A program made the position numbers and the translations under genes. Positions 7,675-15,924 of a stretch of 64,000 nucleotides of DNA are shown in pieces. The notes under the pieces were generated by a model. The model had not been told where the DNA came from. It did no database searches and saw nothing but the letters and a program-made list of their open reading frames with translations. The DNA is from Cypionkella sinensis (GTDB lineage: Bacteria > Pseudomonadota > Alphaproteobacteria > Rhodobacterales > Rhodobacteraceae): contig NZ_JBHRTO010000002.1 in NCBI RefSeq assembly GCF_042646385.1, forward strand, positions 186,001 to 250,000. The letters run 5' to 3'. The stretch's first letter is position 1. Every line of letters begins with the position of its first letter.

Positions 7675-7706
7675 AAAAGGGGATCAGGCCAAACTGGTCC
7701 CCTTTT
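7675..7706 (-). terminator. Hairpin terminator after the AlpA-like gene
   Basis: A 13-bp stem (7675-7687 with 7694-7706, one G-U pair) and 6-nt loop. The arms begin AAAA and end TTTT, so it could act on both strands. It lies 29 nt beyond the stop codon of the excisionase-like gene on the minus strand. Confidence 0.75.
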
Positions 7707-7734
7707 CTGTTGACTTGGCGGGCAAACTCGCCCG

Positions 7735-7935
7735 TCAATCCACCAGACTTTGCGCCATGATCTGCGCAAGAATGTCCCTGTCGTATTTGATGGTGCGGCC
7801 AATGCGTATAAACGGAAACCTCGGAGTTGCCCCGGACGCCTTGGCTAAGTAGCGATCCTGATTTAGATAGGACTCGCTCATTCCAATCAGATCAGCGGAT
7901 TCTTTGTTGGACAGATAACGTTTTTCTTGCGCCAT
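7735..7935 (-). CDS. AlpA/excisionase-like helix-turn-helix protein
   Basis: A 66-residue MerR-type winged-helix protein of the AlpA/HTH_17 group: YLSNKESADLIGMSESYL (recognition helix) followed by FPFIRIGRTIKYDRDILAQI, the wing with the usual RIGR..KYD pattern. Such small proteins act as excisionases or regulators of island integrases. Met at 7935 has GGAG eight bases upstream. In the restored gene order it directly follows integrase A on the same strand, the usual position for an excisionase. Confidence 0.8.
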   Translation of the reverse strand: MAQEKRYLSNKESADLIGMSESYLNQDRYLAKASGATPRFPFIRIGRTIKYDRDILAQIMAQSLVD

Positions 7936-8055
7936 GGTAGGCACTCCATGAGAGAGCTAACACACCGACCCGAGATAATCCCGGAACGATCAGGCGTAGC
8001 CCTCCATGGCGTCTTGCACAGTTCGCCAACCATAAATGCAAGATCAAGAACGAAT

Positions 8056-9231
8056 CTAGGAGAGTAGCGAAAGATTTGCAAGAGGTATTGCGCCAGTATA
8101 TTTTTTGTTTTCAATTTCTACAGAGTCGGATTGCGTGACCGAGGCAGAGCCGAACAGTCTGTCAACTTCATCGCTTATAGTTTGGATTGGCCCTTTGAGC
8201 CTCGCGACGGTAATAATCACATAGCCCGCCGTTACGTCGGTACTAGTCGTATGGTTTAGCAATTTTTTCAGGGCATAGTGCTCAATATTAAGATTCGACC
8301 CTAAAATACTGAAATTCCGCCTAAGATCATGATATTGCAGGGGGTAACCGATAATTTCCCGCAGCTTTGTAAGGCGACTTTGAAAGCCAGTATTGGCCCC
8401 ATCCCTTCCGGGGAAAACAAATTCATCTGTCTTACTTTCAAACCGCCGCTGCAACAGTTCAAGTAATTGCACGGAGATTGGCAGAGTGTGATCGGTTCTA
8501 TTTTTGGTGTCTCGGACGGTGAAGGTGCGGGCAGTCATGTTTACATCGGACCAGAGCAAGCCTAGCCCCTCCGATTTTCTAAGCCCTGTCCTCAGCAACA
8601 ATTCAACGTAGTCAGCGAAGACAGGCGCTGCCGGGTGCAGATCGGAACGAAGGGAATCAAGGTGCGCTTTCAAGGCCGGAAACAGGTCGTCAGGCAGATA
8701 GCTTTGCCGTCTTTTGGCCTTGTGCCAGCGGCGCAGGTCTGAAAGCCGCTTCACGGGATTTTCGGGCAGAGTGTAGCGGCCATCAGGCCCCGCCGTTGCC
8801 GCGCGGGCATAGCCATACATTGACCGATAGACGCGAAAGGCGAGGTTCGCCGTTGTAGGGCCATTTTCGCGAGTGATCTTATCGAACCGCGCAACGCAAT
8901 CGTTAGGGGTAATGTCCTTGAGTTGCTTCTTTTTCCAGCCACCAAAGTAGGTTTCAAGGATCATCGTATAATCGGCGCGGGTTCCCGCTTTGAGGTCACG
9001 GCCCGCAAGAAACTTAGTCACGGCGTCCTCTTGGGTGATGGACTTGGCACGGGCATCCGCCTTGGCCTTTGTAGGATCAATCCCGGTGGCCATTGAGCCA
9101 AGGGTTACGCGGGCTTGCTTCCGTGCCTCATCCAGTGTGAACAAGTCAGACCGCCCGATAGTGACGCGGCGAGTGCGGCCCGCCACCCTGCTTTCCGCAT
9201 AGTAAGACCTCTTCTTGATCTTAGACGCCAT
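8056..9231 (-). pseudogene. Tyrosine integrase A, catalytic C-terminal fragment
   Basis: The core-binding and catalytic domains of a DUF4102-type island integrase. Catalytic residues are all visible in order: Arg in RTGLRKSEGLGL, Lys in DTKNRTDHTLP, His and Arg in YHDLRRNF, His in LLNHTT and the nucleophile Tyr in TAGYVI. The N-terminal arm-binding domain is absent because it lies on the other strand at 4460-4585. Authentic sequence starts at about 9204 (YYAESRVAG); an ATG at 9231 offers a start in unrelated DNA and could yield a 391-residue truncated protein. Without the arm-binding domain, normal island excision is unlikely. Confidence 0.85.
9204..9206. other. Right breakpoint of the integrase-splitting inversion
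   Basis: AAG at 9204-9206, the inverted match of CTT at 4584-4586. Left of it lies integrase A sequence (minus strand), right of it recombinase B sequence (plus strand). Confidence 0.7.
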
Positions 9232-9775
9232 CGGAACCGCCCCCCGCGAGCGCCGTGATCGGGCACTGCTCCTCATCGGCTGGGCCGGGGGCTTTCGGTG
9301 CTCCGAACTGGCCGGGCTTGATCTGGCCGATGTGGAAGAGGCGAGGGAAGGGCTGATCCTGCACCTGCGCCGTTCCAAGACTGACCAAACGGGCCAAGGC
9401 CGAAAGATCGGCATTCCACTAGGGAGAACCCGCCACTGCCCCGTTGCTGCCCTAACTGCATGGCGCGAGGTGCTAGCCACCGATCACGGCCCCCTCTTCC
9501 GCCCGGTTGATCGCCACGGCAACATCCAACCCGACCGCTTGCGTGGCGATGCCGTCTCCACCATCCTGCGCGACCGCCTCACCGGGGCGGGGATCGACCC
9601 CGAAGGCTACAGCGGCCATTCCCTGCGGGCAGGCCTTGCTACCAGCGCGATCAAGGCCGGGGTGCCGACCTACAAGGTACGGGCACAGACAGGCCACGCT
9701 TCGGACATGATGCTCGCCCGCTATGTCAGGGACGCCGGAATGTTCGACGGCAACGCGGCGGGGGTGCTATTGTAA
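9206..9775 (+). pseudogene. Tyrosine recombinase B, catalytic C-terminal fragment
   Basis: Catalytic domain of an Xer/phage-type recombinase. Visible catalytic residues: Arg in GGFRCSELAGL, Lys in RRSKTDQTG, His and Arg in GHSLRAGLAT, His in QTGHASD and the nucleophile Tyr in LARYVRD. The DNA-binding N-terminal domain is on the minus strand at 4585-5010. A TTG at 9215 could start a 186-residue remnant. It ends 47 bp before hsdR on the same strand, so the intact gene may once have led into the restriction operon. Confidence 0.85.
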
Positions 9776-9822
9776 GCGATGCTACGTTGCATTTTTGGCA
9801 GGGCTCGCGCAGAAATAGTGCG

Positions 9823-12800
9823 ATGGATCAGCGTCATAGTAATTTCGAGTTTCTCGACCTTTTGGACAGTGAACTTGCCAACCTCGGCAGGCTAGCAGAG
9901 AGCTATTTTCAAGAGGATCCCAGCACCAGCCTGATTAAGTTGCGCCAATTCGGCGAGCGACTGACTCGTCGACATGCTGCTCTGGTCGGGAGCGATGTGC
10001 AGGATGGTGAAACCCAAGCCGATGTATTGCGCCGCCTTCACTATGAACGGTCTGCCCCGGATCGGGTTCTTGATGTTCTGCACCACATTCGGAAACTCGG
10101 AAATGCCGCAGTTCACGATGGCGCAGGCAATCACCGCGAAGCGCTGGCTTGTTTGAAAATGGCAGTCCAGCTCGGCGTCTGGCATGTTCGCACGAGTACC
10201 GCAGATAAAAACTTTTCGTCAGGGCCTTTCCTGCCTCCCGCGTCGCCCCGGAACCCGAACGAAGAATTGCAGCAAGAACTTGAGCGGCTGCGTGTCGAAC
10301 GCAACGATGCACTGAGCGCGGCCCAAAGGGCAGAGGAAGCGCATCAACAAGCACGTTTGGCCGCAGAAACCGCAGAAGCGCGGCATCTTCGGGAACAGGA
10401 AGAACGGAAGACTTGGGAAGCCCTTGCGCAGGATGCAGATCAGCAACTGCGCGATTTCGTCGAACAAGCACAGCGCCAAGCGCCTGCTGCGAAGATGTCT
10501 TTCGTAGCGGCTGCCAACGAAGCGGCGGGCGTGATCGACCTAGACGAACAGGCGACCCGTGCCCTGATCGACCAGCAACTTCGGGATCGAGGCTGGGAGG
10601 CCCACAGCGTTGACTTGCGCTACGGCAAGGGCTCTCGGCCCGTCAAGGGCCGCTACATGGCGATTGCAGAATGGCCGACGCAGTCTGGGCCTGCCGATTA
10701 CGCGCTTTTTGTGGGAGGAACCTGTGTCGGTATCGTTGAGGCAAAGCGTTACCGAAAAAACATCCCTGCGTCAGTCGATCAAGCTGAGCGCTATTCGAAA
10801 GGTTTTTCGTGGCCCGACAATTCGGAATCTTGGGGTGATGGCTTTGCTGTTCCATTCGTCTTTGCCACGAATGGACGCCCATATCTTAAACAGGTGGAGA
10901 CAGAGAGCGGCATCTGGTTTCGGGATGTGCGGCTCCCCAATAACCTGCGTCGCGCCTTGGCGGGGTGGTTCCGGCCTGAAGAACTGATTTCGATGCTCGA
11001 AGTGGAGAAGGCAAAGGCGCAGGCTGCATTGCAGGCCAAATCTTTCGACTTCGGGTTCGATCTGCGTCCCTATCAGGAAGCGGCGATCCGGGAGGTCGAG
11101 AAGACACTCGCCACCGAAAAGCGAGAAATGCTTGTGGCCATGGCGACCGGCACGGGTAAGACCAAGCTGGCCATCGCTATGCTATATCGCTTGTTGGCGA
11201 CCAAGCGCTTCCGCCGCATTTGCTTCGTCGTTGACCGTTCCGCCCTTGGGACGCAAACCACCGACGAATTCATGAGCACGGCCATCGAAGGGCCAAAGAC
11301 CTTTGGCCAGTTGTTCGGTATCAAGGGGCTTGAGGACATTAAGCCAGACCCGGAGACCCGCGTGCACATCTGCACGATCCAAGGGCTCGTTAAGCGGGTT
11401 CTATACAATGCCGAACCCGCAAACGTGCCGCCCATCGGTCAATACGACCTGATGGTGATTGACGAATGTCACCGTGGCTATCTGCTAGACCGGGAAATGT
11501 CGGACGCTGAGCTGAGCTTTCGGGGGCAAGAGGATTACGTATCGAAGTATCGTCGCGTGCTCGAACACTTCGATGCGGTGAAGATTGGCCTCACAGCCAC
11601 CCCTGCACTTCATACGGCCCAGATTTTCGGTGATCCCATCTACACCTATAGCTACCGTGAGGCAGTGGTGGACGGTTGGCTGATCGACCACGAACCGCCA
11701 ATCCGCTTCCAAACGGCACTGGCCAAAGCCGGTATCATCTTTGAAGCCGGTGAAGACGTTGAATTGTTGAATAGTCAGACTGGCGAGGTGCAGAACGCGA
11801 CGGCACCGGACGAACTGAGTTTTCAGGTCGAGGCCTTCAACCGAAAAGTCATCACCCAGCCCTTCAATAAGGTCATTGCAGTAGAACTGGCCAAGCACAT
11901 TGATCCCAGTCTTGAGGGGAAAACCCTTGTTTTTGCCGCGACGGATGCGCATGCCGACATCGTGGTCAATCAGTTGAAAAAGGCCTTCGCTGCGCAATAT
12001 GGGTCGATTGAAGATGCCGCCGTTCGCAAGATCACGGGCAGCGTGGACAAGGTCGGCACCCTGATCCGGTCTTTCCGCAACGACGCCTTCCCGCAGATCG
12101 CAGTGACGGTGGATCTGCTGACCACCGGCATCGACGTGCCCAAGATCACCAACCTCGTGTTCATCCGTCGCGTCAACAGCCGCATCCTCTATGAACAGAT
12201 GCTGGGCCGGGCCACCCGCCGATGCGATGAAATCGGCAAGGAAGTTTTCCGCATCTTCGACGCGGTGGACCTCTACGCCACGCTGCAAGACCTGACACAG
12301 ATGAAGCCGGTTGCCAGCAATCCGAAGCTGACATTCGAGCAGCTTTTCGATGAACTGGCGACCGTGACCGAGGAAGACCAGCGCGAACTCGTCCGCGATC
12401 AGGTTCTGGCCAAACTGCACCGCAAGCTGCGAAAGCTGCCCAGCAAGGTCGCACAGATGGTTGAGGACATGACCGGCGAGACGGTGGAACAGCTCCGCGA
12501 CCGACTGCACCAAGGCTCGCCCGGCGATGCCGCAGCACATGCCAAGAGATTTATCAGCCTTGGCAAAATCCTTGACTGGAACCCGGACGGATCAGGGCCG
12601 AACCTAATCCCAATTTCGCACCACCAAGACAGCATGCACGCCGTCACTACGGGTTATGGCGAATATGACAAGCCCGAGGATTTCCTCGACACCTTCCGTT
12701 CTTTCGTAAAGAACAACCAGAACCAGATCGCGGCGCTCACAGTGGTCGTGCAGCGCCCGCGCGACCTAACGCGGGCCGAGCTTCGCAGCCTACGCCTTGA

Positions 12801-13176
12801 ACTCGACAAGATGGGCTTTTCTGAAACCAGCCTGCGCCGAGCGTGGAACGATGCCTCGAATGAGGATATCGCCGCCTCTATCATCGGCTTCGTCCGTCAA
12901 GCTGCGCTTGGCGATCCTCTGATCCCGTTTGAAACCCGCGTCCAGCAGGCCACCAAGGCAATCATCGCCAAAACGAAATGGACCGATCCGCAAAAGCAGT
13001 GGCTACGCAGGATCGCCGAACAGATCGCCAAAGAAATCGTGCTCGACCGCGACAGCATCGACCACGGCAACTTCGCCGCTCATGGGGGTTTCACCCGGCT
13101 GAATAAGGTGTTTAACGGTCAGCTGGAAACCATCCTGCACGACTTCAACGAAGAACTTTGGAAAGTGAGCGCATGA
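9823..13176 (+). CDS. hsdR: Type I restriction endonuclease subunit R
   Basis: The motor and nuclease subunit, 1117 residues, of the EcoEI/EcoR124-like groups. Order of parts: a DUF4145-like N-terminal region (about 10-110), a charged coiled coil (about 155-225), the PD-ExK nuclease domain (ADYALFVGG...IVEAKR, Lys about 307), then a superfamily 2 helicase with Walker A (MATGTGKT, about 440-447), the DECH box (about 546-549) and the C-terminal EcoEI_R-type region. It cuts DNA after ATP-driven translocation when HsdS finds unmethylated sites. Met at 9823 was chosen, although its ribosome-binding site is weak. It overlaps hsdM by ATGA. The key motifs look intact. Confidence 0.95.
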   Translation: MDQRHSNFEFLDLLDSELANLGRLAESYFQEDPSTSLIKLRQFGERLTRRHAALVGSDVQDGETQADVLRRLHYERSAPDRVLDVLHHIRKLGNAAVHDGAGNHREALACLKMAVQLGVWHVRTSTADKNFSSGPFLPPASPRNPNEELQQELERLRVERNDALSAAQRAEEAHQQARLAAETAEARHLREQEERKTWEALAQDADQQLRDFVEQAQRQAPAAKMSFVAAANEAAGVIDLDEQATRALIDQQLRDRGWEAHSVDLRYGKGSRPVKGRYMAIAEWPTQSGPADYALFVGGTCVGIVEAKRYRKNIPASVDQAERYSKGFSWPDNSESWGDGFAVPFVFATNGRPYLKQVETESGIWFRDVRLPNNLRRALAGWFRPEELISMLEVEKAKAQAALQAKSFDFGFDLRPYQEAAIREVEKTLATEKREMLVAMATGTGKTKLAIAMLYRLLATKRFRRICFVVDRSALGTQTTDEFMSTAIEGPKTFGQLFGIKGLEDIKPDPETRVHICTIQGLVKRVLYNAEPANVPPIGQYDLMVIDECHRGYLLDREMSDAELSFRGQEDYVSKYRRVLEHFDAVKIGLTATPALHTAQIFGDPIYTYSYREAVVDGWLIDHEPPIRFQTALAKAGIIFEAGEDVELLNSQTGEVQNATAPDELSFQVEAFNRKVITQPFNKVIAVELAKHIDPSLEGKTLVFAATDAHADIVVNQLKKAFAAQYGSIEDAAVRKITGSVDKVGTLIRSFRNDAFPQIAVTVDLLTTGIDVPKITNLVFIRRVNSRILYEQMLGRATRRCDEIGKEVFRIFDAVDLYATLQDLTQMKPVASNPKLTFEQLFDELATVTEEDQRELVRDQVLAKLHRKLRKLPSKVAQMVEDMTGETVEQLRDRLHQGSPGDAAAHAKRFISLGKILDWNPDGSGPNLIPISHHQDSMHAVTTGYGEYDKPEDFLDTFRSFVKNNQNQIAALTVVVQRPRDLTRAELRSLRLELDKMGFSETSLRRAWNDASNEDIAASIIGFVRQAALGDPLIPFETRVQQATKAIIAKTKWTDPQKQWLRRIAEQIAKEIVLDRDSIDHGNFAAHGGFTRLNKVFNGQLETILHDFNEELWKVSA

Positions 13177-14648
13177 ACCCGAATACCGCCGACATCGTCG
13201 CCAAACTATGGCGCGAAGCCAAGACGCTGCAAGGCGCGGGTATCTCGATTATGCATTACGTGAATGAACTCACCTACCTCCTTTTCCTAAAAATGCTGGA
13301 GGAAACCGGCCAAACCAGTCTGATCCCGCCCGCATACAGCTGGATCGAGCTTTCCAAAGCCGAAGGCGGCGACCAGCTGCGTTATTATAAAAAACTGCTG
13401 CTTGATCTGGGCGATCCCGAAATCGTCCATAACCCCATGGTGCTGGCCATCTTCACCGATGCCATCACCCATCTGCGCGAACCCAAAGACCTGAAAACGC
13501 TGACCACCAACATCGACAAGATCGACTGGTTCACCGCCCGCGAGGACGGCCTTGGCGACATGTACGAAGGTTTGATGCAAAAGGTCATGTCAGACACCAA
13601 GTCCAAGGCTGGCCAGTACTTCACCCCCCGCGCACTGATCGACAGCATCATACGCGTGATCAAACCGCAGGCGGGCGAGATTGTGCAAGACCCCGCCGCT
13701 GGCACCGCTGGCTTCCTGATCGCGGCTGACCGCTTTATCAAAGACGCAACCGACGATCTGTTCAAACTGTCCGAGGATCAAGGCCGTTTTCAGCGCCGCA
13801 TGGCTTTCCGTGGGCACGAATGGGTGCCGGATACGCGCCGCCTGTGCGCCATGAACATGCTGCTGCACGGGATCGAAAGCCTCGTCGGCTGTGAAGACAG
13901 CTGCGCGCCACAGGGCGAGGTCTTGGGCCGCGCGGATGTGATCCTCACGAACCCGCCCTTCAACAAGATGCCGTCGAACGTCAATCGGCCTGACTTTACT
14001 TTGACAGCGGGCGAACGGGTCGGCCCAATGCCGTTCCTTGAACATGCCATCCGCAGCCTGAAACCTGGCGGGCGTTGCGCCATCGTCATGCCCGACAACA
14101 TCCTGTTCGGCGATGGTACGGGCGCAGATCTGCGGCGCTTCCTAATGGTGAATTGCGACCTGCACACTATCCTGCGCCTGCCAACGGGCATCTTCTATGC
14201 CCAAGGCGTCAAGACCAACGTCATGTTCTTCACCCGCGTGACCGACAAGGTCTATCCCGCCAACCATAAGGTGCAGGCGACCGAAGCCGTCTGGTTCTAC
14301 GACCTGCGCACCAACATGCCATCCTTTGGCAAGACCAACGCCCTGACGGCAGCGCATTTCGAGGAGTTTGAGCGGCTGTTCGGCCCCGACCCAAAGGGCG
14401 GATCAGAACGCGAAGAAGGCGGTGACGCCAGTCGCTGGCGCAAGCTGACGCGGGAACAGATCGCCGCGCGGGGCGACAACCTTGATTGGACATGGCTGCG
14501 TGATGAAAGCGGTGATCCCGAAGACGAAATGACCGAACCCGATGAGATCGCCGCCGCGATCATGGGCCACCTGCGCGCCGCAATGGAAGAGATCGAAGGG
14601 CTGGCCGAGGAACTCGACGCCGCGCCGATGGTGGAGGCGGCGCAATGA
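13173..14648 (+). CDS. hsdM: Type I restriction-modification subunit M (N6-adenine methyltransferase)
   Basis: A 491-residue methyltransferase. The N-terminal helical HsdM_N domain (about 1-140) precedes the catalytic domain with the S-adenosylmethionine motif (QDPAAGTAGFL, about residues 173-180) and the catalytic NPPF (about 260-263), diagnostic of N6-adenine methylation. The segment GQYFTPRALID is typical of HsdM. It forms the M2S methylase and M2SR2 nuclease complexes with HsdS and HsdR. The start overlaps the hsdR stop as ATGA; the stop overlaps the hsdS start the same way, so the three genes are translationally coupled. Confidence 0.95.
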   Translation: MNPNTADIVAKLWREAKTLQGAGISIMHYVNELTYLLFLKMLEETGQTSLIPPAYSWIELSKAEGGDQLRYYKKLLLDLGDPEIVHNPMVLAIFTDAITHLREPKDLKTLTTNIDKIDWFTAREDGLGDMYEGLMQKVMSDTKSKAGQYFTPRALIDSIIRVIKPQAGEIVQDPAAGTAGFLIAADRFIKDATDDLFKLSEDQGRFQRRMAFRGHEWVPDTRRLCAMNMLLHGIESLVGCEDSCAPQGEVLGRADVILTNPPFNKMPSNVNRPDFTLTAGERVGPMPFLEHAIRSLKPGGRCAIVMPDNILFGDGTGADLRRFLMVNCDLHTILRLPTGIFYAQGVKTNVMFFTRVTDKVYPANHKVQATEAVWFYDLRTNMPSFGKTNALTAAHFEEFERLFGPDPKGGSEREEGGDASRWRKLTREQIAARGDNLDWTWLRDESGDPEDEMTEPDEIAAAIMGHLRAAMEEIEGLAEELDAAPMVEAAQ

Positions 14649-15913
14649 CGGGGATGCCGACTGGGTGGGCACTGGCTCCAATCAACACGTTTGCCCGGTC
14701 CCGCTCCGGGAACTCGAAACTCATCAAGGGCCAACAGGCGCAGGAACCAGCGGCGGGCCTGTTCCCCGCGTTCAGCGCCTCAGGTCAGGACGTGTGGGTA
14801 GCCCATCCCGAACACGAGGGAAATGCCATCATCATTTCGGCGGTCGGAGCGCGATGTGGCAAGACCTTTCGCGCTACTGGTCAATGGAGCGCAGTAGCGA
14901 ATACCCACATCGTCTGGCCGGAAGAAATCGCCGTCGATACCGACTGGCTTCAGTTGCTTCTGAATGATGAGAACTTCTGGGAGAAAGGCGGTTCAGCACA
15001 ACCTTTTGTAAAGGTGAACGCGACCTTTGAGCGTGAAATCCCCCTCCCGCCACTCCCCGAGCAGCGGCGGATTGCGCGCAAGCTCGACACCCTCAGCGCC
15101 CGAAGCACCACAGCCCGCTCTCACCTCACCGCCATCGAAAAGCTGGCAGAGCGGTATCGGACGGCGGTTCTGGAGGCTGCGTTTCGGACGGCATGGGACG
15201 CGGGGTGTAATACCACCATTGCAGGCTGTTTGGAGCATGCCGAAACCGGTCTCGTCAGAAGCAAAGCCGAGCAGACCGCAGACGAAGGTTACCCATACAT
15301 CCGAATGAACCATTATGACTTGGCTGGCAGGTGGAATGACCGCGACCTCACGTATGTCGCGGCTACCTCGTCCGAGTTTGAGCGTTACCAGTTGAGGGCA
15401 CACGACCTGCTTTTCAACACACGGAACAGTGCGGAACTGGTTGGCAAAGTGGCGATCTGGCCAGAGGGCAAGGACGGCTACCTGTTCAACAACAACCTAC
15501 TTCGCATGCGCTTCTCGGAAGATGTCGTGCCCGCCTTTGCCTTTTGGCAGATGTCCTCACCGCCCTTCCGCCGCTACATCGAGGGCTTCATCAGTGCGAC
15601 CACAAGCGTTGCTGCGATCTATCAGCGTTCACTCATGGCTGCACCGTTCTGGGTGCCCGACACCGACGAACAACACGAAATCGTCCGCCGCATCGAAACC
15701 GCCTTCGCCAAGATCGACCGCCTCGCCGCTGAGGCCGCAAAGGCCCTGAAACTGGTGGGCCACCTCGACCAGCGCATTCTGGCCAAAGCCTTCGCAGGCG
15801 ACCTCGTCCCCCAAGACCCCACCGACGAACCCGCCGAAACCCTCCTCGCCCGCATCCGCGAAGAGCGGTTGAGCGCGGTAAAGGGAAAGCGGGTGAGAAA
15901 ACCGTCAGCTTAG
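14645..15913 (+). CDS. hsdS: Type I restriction-modification specificity subunit S
   Basis: A 422-residue DNA-recognition subunit with two target-recognition domains separated by conserved helices. The first recognition domain spans about 1-135 and ends in PLPPLPEQRRIARKLDTLSA; the second spans about 180-345 and ends in PDTDEQHEIVRRIETAFAKID, each followed by a long helix. The two domains read the two halves of a bipartite site, which cannot be predicted from sequence. An ATGA overlap couples it to hsdM. No repeats that would suggest phase-variable shuffling were seen inside the gene. Confidence 0.92.
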   Translation: MTGMPTGWALAPINTFARSRSGNSKLIKGQQAQEPAAGLFPAFSASGQDVWVAHPEHEGNAIIISAVGARCGKTFRATGQWSAVANTHIVWPEEIAVDTDWLQLLLNDENFWEKGGSAQPFVKVNATFEREIPLPPLPEQRRIARKLDTLSARSTTARSHLTAIEKLAERYRTAVLEAAFRTAWDAGCNTTIAGCLEHAETGLVRSKAEQTADEGYPYIRMNHYDLAGRWNDRDLTYVAATSSEFERYQLRAHDLLFNTRNSAELVGKVAIWPEGKDGYLFNNNLLRMRFSEDVVPAFAFWQMSSPPFRRYIEGFISATTSVAAIYQRSLMAAPFWVPDTDEQHEIVRRIETAFAKIDRLAAEAAKALKLVGHLDQRILAKAFAGDLVPQDPTDEPAETLLARIREERLSAVKGKRVRKPSA

Positions 15914-15924
15914 AAAGGTATTCC

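Noticed and set aside
7887..8114. Minus-strand 75-codon frame between the AlpA-like gene and integrase A
   Set aside because: Overlaps the AlpA-like gene, has no ribosome-binding site or motif.
9232..9480. N-terminal extension of the integrase A catalytic fragment
   Set aside because: These codons are antisense to recombinase B and do not resemble integrase; genuine integrase A sequence begins at about 9204.
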